Source: Sacculina carcini (Eukaryota > Arthropoda > Thecostraca > Sacculinidae). Taken from it: a DNA stretch of 64,000 bases. Where the stretch lies: the NCBI GenBank assembly GCA_916048095.2, contig OU696570.1, forward strand, positions 9,099,816-9,163,815, in the 5' to 3' direction. A model generated the notes under the pieces. That model saw nothing but the letters and a program-made list of their open reading frames with translations. It was not told the origin of the DNA and searched no databases. Every line of letters starts with the position of its first letter. Position 1 is the first letter of the stretch. The position numbers and the translations under genes were made by a program. Below, one piece after another: positions 56,846 to 64,000 of this stretch.

Positions 56846-58365
56846 ATGGCTTCAAAAACTCCAACCACCCCACCTGCTGGTCGTCCATCGGGCGATCGGC
56901 CACGGCCGCCGAAAGGTGGTCGTACTCTGAGCCACTTGCACGGCGACAGTCGTGCTGCACCTGTGCCGATGGTGCTGGTTTTTACCAGCACCAATGAACA
57001 CGTGAAATTGTCCTCGCTGAACCCATTCCGCCGTCTGGATGGCTTCAAGAACATCGGAGACGCGCCTGTCGAGGCCAGCCGACAGAGAGACGGTTCTCTG
57101 CTGGTTAAATACGGCAATGAGACAGCAGCATCCCGCGCGATGAAGGCCGACACATTCCGGTATCGCGTGGGTACGGGTGAAAACAAGCGTTGGGTGAGCA
57201 CCCCCATCTCGGTGTGTGCGCACTCGACATTGAACCACGCCAGAGGTGTTCTGTTCTGTCGTGCGCTAGAGGGTGTTGATAACGATGAAATATGCGACGG
57301 TTTGTCATCCCAGGGTGTCATCCGTGTGGAGCGCATCGTCCGACGGCGTGAGGGTAGCGAGGTGCCAACGCACTCTTTCTTCCTCACGTTTGACGGTGCT
57401 GTTCTGCCGGATGACATCAAGATCGGTGACATCCGTCAGCGTATCCGTGTCCGCCCCTACGTACCCAACCCAATGCGATGCTACAGGTGCCAACGTTTCG
57501 GGCATACGAGCTCCCGCTGCAACCGTGCTGAGATCTGCGGACGCTGCTCATCCGAACGGCACACCGCTGCTGATTGCGACAATGAGTATTTCTGCGTCAA
57601 TTGCAGGAGCAGCGGTCATGCGTCCTCGTCGCGTGACTGCCCGGAATGGCTGAAAGAACAAGAAATTCTGGCTATCCGCGCTGCCCAGCGCTGCAGTTTC
57701 GGCGAGGCGCGTGCTGTATATCGCAGCTCGCATCCGTCGGGCCCGTCTTTGCCGGCGTCGTCACGAAGTCGGCTCAGCCTCCACAGTCTGTCGACTCGTT
57801 TTTGGAGAAGCTGACTGTTGGAGACTTCTTGAAGCTGGCGGGACGAATGGGCTTGAAGCTGGTCGTACCTGGGGCTGATAAACATGAGCTTGAACCAACG
57901 CCGGTTGATCGGCGGCCTGAGGAGGCTGCCGTGTCGCGGTCGCCAACGGCCGCACCCCAGCGGTCCCAGGCGTCCGCGACCCAGCGGTCCCAGACGGCCG
58001 CAACCCAGCGGCCCAAGGCGGCCGCTCCCCAGCAGCCTGAAAAGGCTGCTGAGCGGCGACCTCAGCGGGTCGCCGATCGGCCGGTCAGCCGGCCGATGGA
58101 CCGCGCTGGCAAATCGGCAGCGATGCCGGTTAGTCAGGGCGGCAAAAAACCGGCCGCTCAGCAGGTTTCCAAGCCAGCAGAGCGGTCGTCTCCGAACCGG
58201 AGGAAATCCGGAGACTGGACGGTGGTTCAGCACAAGAGCCGCCGTTCGGTCAAGTCAGCCTCGCCGAGGAGTGACCGGCGAGCATCTCCCGGTCACAAAG
58301 CGAGCGCGGTCCCTGCATCTCCGCGCTCGGCGGTTGCTAGCGCACCGCCTTCCGCACACGACTGA
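56846..58365 (+). pseudogene. LINE ORF1: three-knuckle RNA-binding protein, one frameshift
   Basis: ATG 56846 (MASKTPTTPPAGRPSG) opens a basic, Pro-rich N-terminus and an esterase-free, Gag-like middle (FTSTNEHVKLSSLNPFRRLD; FRYRVGTGENKRWVSTPISV). Three zinc knuckles follow: CYRCQRFGHTSSRC, CGRCSSERHTAADC and CVNCRSSGHASSSRDC. A frameshift near 57740 moves the protein to another frame (ASVGPVFAGVVTKSAQPPQS, VDSFLEKLTVGDFLKLAGRM) with a low-complexity tail of QRSQ-type repeats, ending 58365. ORF1 proteins of this group coat LINE RNA. Codon use is GC-rich, unlike the AT-rich flanks. Confidence 0.88.
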
Positions 58366-58567
58366 GCGACTCCCACCACTGCCATGGAGGTGGAGAGTTC
58401 CTCTAAGCGGAAGCTCTCGGCCTCTCCAAGTGGGTCCCCACCTGACTCGGAGAGAGGACGATCGGCTAAGCGATGCGATTAGGTACCTGTGCTACCTGGT
58501 TGTTAGTGTATATATGCCTTTTTAACGGGAGTATTTATATGTATTTTATTCTATTATATTTATTTTT

Positions 58568-61500
58568 ATGTCCATTTTACAATGGAATATTAGAGGTATT
58601 AGACCGAATTTTAATGATTTACTGCATATTTTACACTCCCGACAACCATCGATTTTAGCAATACAGGAGACTAAGCTTTTAACTTCTTCGTATTTTAGTA
58701 TTCAGGATTTTAATGTTTTTAGATATGATAATCCCAGCTCGACTATAGCCCATGGCGGGGTTATGCTGGCTGTTCGCACCAGTGTACCCTGTCGCCGCCT
58801 GCATATTCAGTCAGATTTGCAGGTGGTTGCGGTTCGGTGCTGGCTCGGTGGTAGGGAGGTGAGTGTGTGCTCATTGTACCTGCCGCCTGGTCGCCCGTTC
58901 CCAGGGGCTGACGTCGAGTTTTTAATCAGTTCACTTTCACCCCCTTTTTATGTGTTAGGCGATTTTAATGCTCACAGCCCTTTTTGGGGTTGTGATGCAT
59001 ATTGTAGCCGTGGTTTTATTATGGAGGATATTTTAACTGTATTAGACATAGGTATTTTAAACACAGGCACATATACGCATTGTACCATGCCATCGGGAAG
59101 CATGTCCGCTCTGGACCTCAGTCTGTGCAGTCCCAGTCTGCAGGCATCCACGAGCTGGACCGTTGAGAACAGTCTGTATGGGAGTGACCACTTCCCTATA
59201 TGGATCTGTCTCAATGAGGTACCTAGGTTGGGAACACGACCACCGAGATGGAATTTCAAACGAGCTGATTGGGTCCGCTATGATTGCTTGACACTGGAAG
59301 CCATGGGCAACCCCACACTTCGACCCAGCGTCGAAGGTTTTACTGAGGCCATTGTCACCTGTGCCAAACAGAGCATTCCGCGTACGGCATATCGTCGCCG
59401 GCGGCGTCCTGTTCCTTGGTGGACAGACGCGTGTGCTACGGCGTTGCGAGAACGACGTCGTTGCTGGGGTCGCTTCCGGCGCAACAGCACGGTGGCAAAC
59501 ATGCTTTGCTTCCGCCACGCTCGCGCAAAAGCTCGATGGACCTTTCGCGAGGCGAAGCGGGCCTCGTGGGTGTCATATGTGTCCAGCATTAATCGGCATT
59601 GTCCTATATCCACCATATGGGACCGTATAAAGCGCATCTCTGGTAAGTACCGTCCCAATCCACTGCCTTCTCTGAAGATCAGTGGCGTGGACGTGATTAA
59701 TCCGGAGCATGTTGCTGACGAAATTGGCCGATATTTAGCGGAGCGCTGTCGTGCAAACGTAGACGACCCTGATTTTGCGTCGATCAAATAGCAGTGCGAG
59801 AGATCACCCGTTGATTTCTCCACCAGCTGTCAGCTGCCAATCAACAGCGATTTTTCTGCATCTGAGCTGAGAACGGCCTTGCGATCGCTTCGCGATGTGG
59901 CTGAAGGCCCTGATGAGGTGCACAACCTCATGCTGAAACGTCTGTCGCCCGCAGTGCTGTCCACCTTGCTGCAGGTCTTCAATGATCTGTGGAGTGGTGG
60001 GCAGTTTCCGGCCTCCTGGCGACGGGCAATCTTGATACCCATCATGAAACAGGGCAAATCGGGCGATCATCCGTCTGACTATCGCCCGATATCGCTCACC
60101 TCCAGTCTCTGCAAACTGTTTGAGAAAATGGTTTGCAGACGGCTGGTATGGTTTCTGGAACGCGGTCGGCTGTTCAATGATGCTCAGTGCGGATTTCGCC
60201 AGGGTCGCTCAACGTTAGACCACCTGGTGACCATTGACTCTCGCGTACGTGAAAGTTTCACGCGAGGTCACCACGTCGGGGCGATATTCTTTGACATCGA
60301 AAAGGCATATGACACCACATGGCGACATGGTATTCTTCGCAAACTGCATCGCTGTGGTGTCAGAGGCAACATGGGGAGGTTCGTACACAATTTCCTTTTG
60401 CACCGCACATTCTGTGTGCGTGTGGGGAACTCCCTGTCTCGTTCGTTCGATCAGGCAGAAGGCGTTCCACAGGGTAGTGTGCTCAGCGTGGCCCTTTTTG
60501 CCATAATGATCAACGACATTGACGATCATTTGCCTCCCTCGATTGGACGGTCTCTATTTGTGGACGACTTCGCCATATGGTGTTCTTCCCGCAGCACTGT
60601 TGCTGTCCAGCGTCAACTGCAGCTGGCGGTGAATAAAATAGAGACTTGGGGAACGCGTAACGGCTTCCGCTTCTCGACGTCCAAAACGGTCGGTGTACAC
60701 TTCTGCCGCCGTCGAGGTGCCTGCCCTGACATGGAAGTGGAATTGTACGGCAGTGCTGTCTCATTCCAACGCACGGTTCGGTTTTTAGGGGTCACGTTGG
60801 ACTCGCGCTTGACCTACACCGACCATATTTCACAGCTGAGAACCACATGTCTAAAGGCACTGAATGTGCTGAAGACTGTTTCCCGCATGCGGTATGGAGC
60901 AGATCGACAGTCCCTTCTCCTTCTGTACCGTTCGTTAGTCAGTTCGCGTCTCGATTACGCAAGCATCGTATATGATCTGGCTTCGGAGTCAGCAAAAGGC
61001 CGTTTGAATGTCGTACACCACGCAGGGATACGCATTGCCACCGGCGCGTTTCGCACGTCGCCAATCGTCAGCCTCCTTGTTGAGGCTGATGAGGCTCCGC
61101 TGGCGCTCCGTCGTCAAGAGCTGGTCATGCGTTATTCTTGCAAGCTGGCAAGCACCCATGAAAACCCCGCGTATGACGTGGTATTTTCCCAGCATGTGCC
61201 TGAGCAGCAGCACCTTCCAGGACCTCAGGGTTCTGTGCTGTTTTGCAGCAAAATGAGGGCACTGCTGGAGTCATGCGGGATGGGTGCTAACGACGTCCTC
61301 AGACAAGAATACACGGCGGAGTCACCCTGGGAATTGGTCACACCCGAGGTTGAAGTCTCGCTAGCAGCTCTGCCGAAACACCGTACAGTGCCCAGTGTGC
61401 TTCGCTCAAACACACTGGAGCGAATTCATTCTTACGGACGGTATACTGCCGTGTACACTGATGGATCTAAGTCGGCCAGTGGTGTGGGTTGTGCGTTTGT

Positions 61501-62269
61501 AAGTGGAGGTACGTGCCGCTCGAGCACGCTGCCACCGAGCGCCTCCATTTACACGGCTGAACTTCACGCTATCCTGCTGGCCCTGGTTTTTATTCGCTCA
61601 TCTTCTTTTTCATTGTTTTTAGTTTTATCTGATTCCCTTAGTGCTTTAACTTCATTATCGTCTTTCTCCTTACATCCTCTTATACAGAGGATTTTTATCT
61701 CTCTTGACATCATCCACCACCAGGGCAAGCGTGTAAAGTTCTGCTGGATTCCGGCCCATATTGGTATTTTGGGCAACGAGCGAGCTGACAGAGCCGCAAA
61801 AAGAGCTGCTGAACGAGACATTTATTCATTTTATTTTAACTTTCCCATTCCGTATTCGGACTTTTATCCTATTATACATCGTTTTATCCGTTCTCGCTGG
61901 CAGCTCTCCTGGGACGAATGTGGTTCTAACAAATTAAAAGCTGTGAAGCCCGAAATCGGACATTGGATGTGCTCTTGTCGCCGGAAGAGGTCCGAGGAAG
62001 TGGCGCTCTGTCGTCTGCGTGTGGGTCACACGTACGATACGCATCGCCATCTTCTACTCGGACAACCTGAACCCACGTGCAGCGCATGTAATGTACGTCT
62101 CTCCGTGCAGCACATCCTGGTGGAATGCCCATCATTCTCAGAGGCGCGTCAACGTTTTCTTGGATCCGTTCGGACTATTCACGATGTTCTCGGACAGGAG
62201 CAATCGGCGGTCATTGAGGGCCGCATTTTTGAGTTTTTACGGCTTTTACCTTTTAGAATTATTTATTGA
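58568..62269 (+). pseudogene. LINE ORF2: endonuclease-RT-RNase H, one nonsense codon
   Basis: One frame of 1234 codons is broken only by TAG at 59789-59791 (codon 408, between endonuclease and RT). The APE-type endonuclease shows LQWNIRGI, AIQETKL, GDFNAHSPFWGCD and YGSDHFPI. RT shows SDYRPISLTSSLCKLFEKMV, FFDIEKAYDTTW, GVPQGSVLSVALF and catalytic FVDD at 60557-60568. RNase H shows YTDGS (61454), YTAELHAILLAL, LSDSLSAL and WIPAHIGILGNERAD. The end has a Cys/His box CSACNVRLSVQHILVEC. RNase H plus this box suggests the I/Jockey superclade; the exact clade is not settled. Confidence 0.93.
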
Positions 62270-62436
62270 GTTTTATTTCTTGACTTTCACATTCATTTTG
62301 TTCACTATCACACTTATTCATTTCATCATTCCATTCCTCATGTCCATCATTTTTGGGTGTTTAGGCTGTGAATAGACTGGGGGGTGCCGTATGGTCCCAG
62401 AGGCCGGTGCACCCCATAAACACAAATAACGAACGA

Positions 62437-62525
62437 ACAGTGGTAGTCCTCGATGAATTTGTGATTTTCTAGTTTTTGTTGGTGTGTTGTGTTTCTTTCC
62501 CTCACGTAAATAACACTCCCCCACG
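62437..62525 (-). other. LTR start and polypurine tract, continuation of the split LTR
   Basis: On the minus strand GTGGGGGAG (62517-62525) precedes TGTTATTTACGTGAGG starting at 62516, the layout of a polypurine tract and LTR start. The LTR would run to 62437, be interrupted by the LINE, and end near 56156, about 130 bp in all. A polypurine tract upstream of what looks like the 5' LTR of the gag element would imply two elements sharing one LTR. Confidence 0.35.
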
Positions 62526-63023
62526 GAGGTCTGCCGGTCCACTAAGACACCGTCGAATGAACGTAAGCACTGTATTTGGCAGCGGCAGCGGCGTAGCGGA
62601 ACAAATTGCAATACTTCGCAAGCAAATATAATACACTGACGATAGTGGCTGAACAGCCCAAACACAAAGCACGATCGATCAGGCCACAACAAGCCCAGGA
62701 AGATGACAAAGAAGACCCCCGGAGGACGACGACCTAACATCCCCGAAAAACGACCTGCCTGTCTCTTTTATGCAACGCACGATGGACGACTGAGGCGGAG
62801 CTAGTGCAAGCACGTACCTATGCTTCTCACAGGCGGGTTGGTGTTAGTTTCCCTGTAAATTCCTGACTAGTATTCCCCGGGTGGACAAATTTGGATTCCC
62901 TGCTATTGTTTTTGGCGGTTAAACTACTCATCGAGCGGGTAATAAAATTATCAGAAAGTGGCTTGATTCGTCTGGACGCTCTGGTCAAAACGTGTTAAGC
63001 GGTTAGTGTTACAAACGTGTTAG
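62526..63023. other. no recognised feature
   Basis: No protein similarity found on either strand. If the LTR reading is right, this would be minus-strand internal sequence of a second element. A TAG at 63021-63023 bounds the following CR1-like frame. Confidence 0.4.
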
Positions 63024-64000
63024 TCCGGTCCCACACATCAAGCGGGAAACTGTTTGGACTTGGTTATGACAGACGTCTCAGATATCGTGAGTGTAAGCGT
63101 GGAAGCTCCAATAGGAAGTTCAGATCACTCGTCGCTGTCCGTGAAGTTGACATTGAGACAGAAGGTTTCTCCTTACACGATTTCAAGGCTCGTGCACATG
63201 AAGAACAATGTTGACTGGGTGAAGGTGAATGATGAATTGAAAGCAATTAAAGTTTCAAATCTGCAGCAGAAGGAATGCCCCATCGATGCATTGAACAAAT
63301 ACATTACCGATGTCATCTCAAGGAGAGTGCCTACTAAAAAACTACGTTTTCGCTCTGATGACAAAGCCTGGTTCACCAACGAATGTCGCAGCGCTCGTGA
63401 ATCCAAGCAGGAGGCTTACCACAAGTGGCTCCAATCACGCTCAGCCGATTCATGGAATGTCTACACTGAGGCCAGACGGCATGCTGAGCATGTGTATTCA
63501 GAAGCGGAAACACGTCACTCAAAGAAACTTGCTGAAAAGCTATCATCTGCCAATGACGCCCACAAATGGTGGTCAACGTTGAAATCGTCAGTGTTTGGAC
63601 ATGACCTGTCTGTCCCTCCTTTATTTTCAGCGAACGGTGAGCTCAAAATCAACCCAACAGAGAAGGCAGAGTTGCTTATGGATTACTTCAATACCAAGCA
63701 ATGTCAAGGGTCCATTCCGTCTGACGATTCATCTGTCCTCGCCCCGAAAATCAAAGGCATTGCCTTCCGATCAAGAGAAGTGGCGAATCTCATGAAAGAC
63801 CTTGATGCCCACGGAGGAACAGACCCTCTGAATATGTTTCCGCTATTTTTCAAGAACACGGCAGATACTCTAGCTCCGAAGCTCAGTGCTCTTTTCAGGC
63901 GCTTGATGAAGACTGGTTCGTTTCCATCATGTTGGCGGGTTGCGAATATCACGCCCATACCAAAAGGAACCAATTCAGCTGATGTTGCAAACTACCGGCC
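63024..64000 (+). CDS. CR1-like LINE ORF2, partial (endonuclease end to RT start)
   Basis: Open for 325 codons to the window edge. Begins SGPTHQAGNCLDLVMTDVSD and VSVEAPIGSSDHSSLSVKL, the end of the APE endonuclease with its SDH motif. The linker follows (WFTNECRSARESKQEAYHKW; HKWWSTLKSSVFGHDLSVPP). The RT N-terminus is GIAFRSREVANLMKDLDAHG, GTDPLNMFPLFFKNTADTLA and SFPSCWRVANITPIPKG. No stops or shifts appear in the visible part. The frame is preceded by TAG at 63021-63023, so this copy is 5'-truncated or mutated there. RT catalytic motifs lie beyond the window. The CR1-type assignment rests on the linker and RT-start motifs. Confidence 0.85.

Larger units (their letters stand above)
56206..62436 (+). 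mobile_element. Jockey/I-like LINE with RNase H, 6.2 kb, apparently full length
   Basis: 10-bp duplication ACAGTGGTAG at 56196-56205 and 62437-62446. About 640 bp of GC-rich 5' UTR, ORF1 (56846-58365), ORF2 (58568-62269), then a 3' UTR ending CACAAATAACGAACGAAC, a short tandem tail rather than poly-A. It split an LTR on the minus strand. Only two lesions were found in coding DNA (a frameshift in ORF1, a TAG in ORF2), so it is among the younger insertions here. Confidence 0.92.

Noticed and set aside
56407-57432. Long minus-strand open frame of 341 codons
   Set aside because: It is the antisense of the LINE 5' UTR and ORF1 in GC-rich DNA; the plus strand has zinc knuckles and family motifs.

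Overview
This is a eukaryotic, almost certainly invertebrate animal, genomic window dominated by transposable elements. The evidence is spread over many families: Ty3/gypsy and BEL/Pao LTR retrotransposons, a Jockey/I-like LINE with an RNase H, CR1-like LINEs, hAT elements, Tc1/mariner and possible piggyBac remnants, long CA and TA microsatellites, and a canonical splice donor at the end of the one host exon. Short arrays of TTAGG-type repeats and the mix of families fit an arthropod such as a crustacean or chelicerate, but a mollusc or another invertebrate cannot be excluded. Nothing is organised like a bacterial operon.

Layout. 1-3.7 kb: gene-free, with microsatellites, an A-rich tandem array and a GTTAGGTTAGGTTA array. 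3.7-9.26 kb: a nearly complete Ty3/gypsy element (truncated 5' LTR, frameshifted gag, pol broken by one TGA, 22-G polypurine tract, full 3' LTR) inserted into a CR1-like LINE whose 3' end follows to 9.8 kb. 9.8-13.85 kb: low-copy-looking DNA carrying the only convincing host coding exon (minus strand, 11847-12143; signal peptide plus a GDNF/GAS1-type cysteine domain), hAT-type termini and unusual 1-nt-spacer palindromes. 13.87-16.4 kb: a compact internally deleted gypsy element with 120-bp LTRs and a perfect 5-bp target duplication. 17.4-25.3 kb: a graveyard of three LTR lineages: a minus-strand gag-PR-IN fragment, BEL/Pao RT-RNase H followed out of order by BEL gag-PR, and a decayed gypsy pol.

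26.1-37.1 kb: two copies of a non-coding repeat with an internal tRNA-like segment. The second copy is inflated to about 8.6 kb by nested insertions: a 1.2-kb hAT-like element, and a 5.7-kb hAT-like element that itself contains an LTR retrotransposon and a 184-bp MITE. Empty sites for all four insertions are visible in paralogous copies inside this same window (27.3-27.4 kb and 41.5-43.06 kb), so boundaries and target duplications can be read directly.

37.1-49.6 kb: mostly non-coding with a CR1-like 3' end, a second copy of the 5.7-kb element's family, a mariner remnant, a tRNA fragment and possible piggyBac-like ends. 49.6-62.5 kb: another Russian doll on the minus strand: an LTR-element gag interrupted by a 4.9-kb hAT with a recognisable decayed transposase, itself interrupted in frame by a 1.5-kb foldback-like element whose arms are minisatellites; upstream of the gag, the probable LTR is split by a 6.2-kb Jockey/I-like LINE. 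62.5-64 kb: a degenerate spacer, then a CR1-like LINE reading frame that runs off the window.

No element is obviously autonomous as it stands: each recognisable polyprotein carries at least one stop, frameshift, deletion or truncation, except the CR1-like frame at the right edge, whose end is not visible. The most unusual items are the foldback-like element with 21-bp minisatellite arms, the adjacent near-perfect palindromes, and the nested insertions with in-window empty sites.
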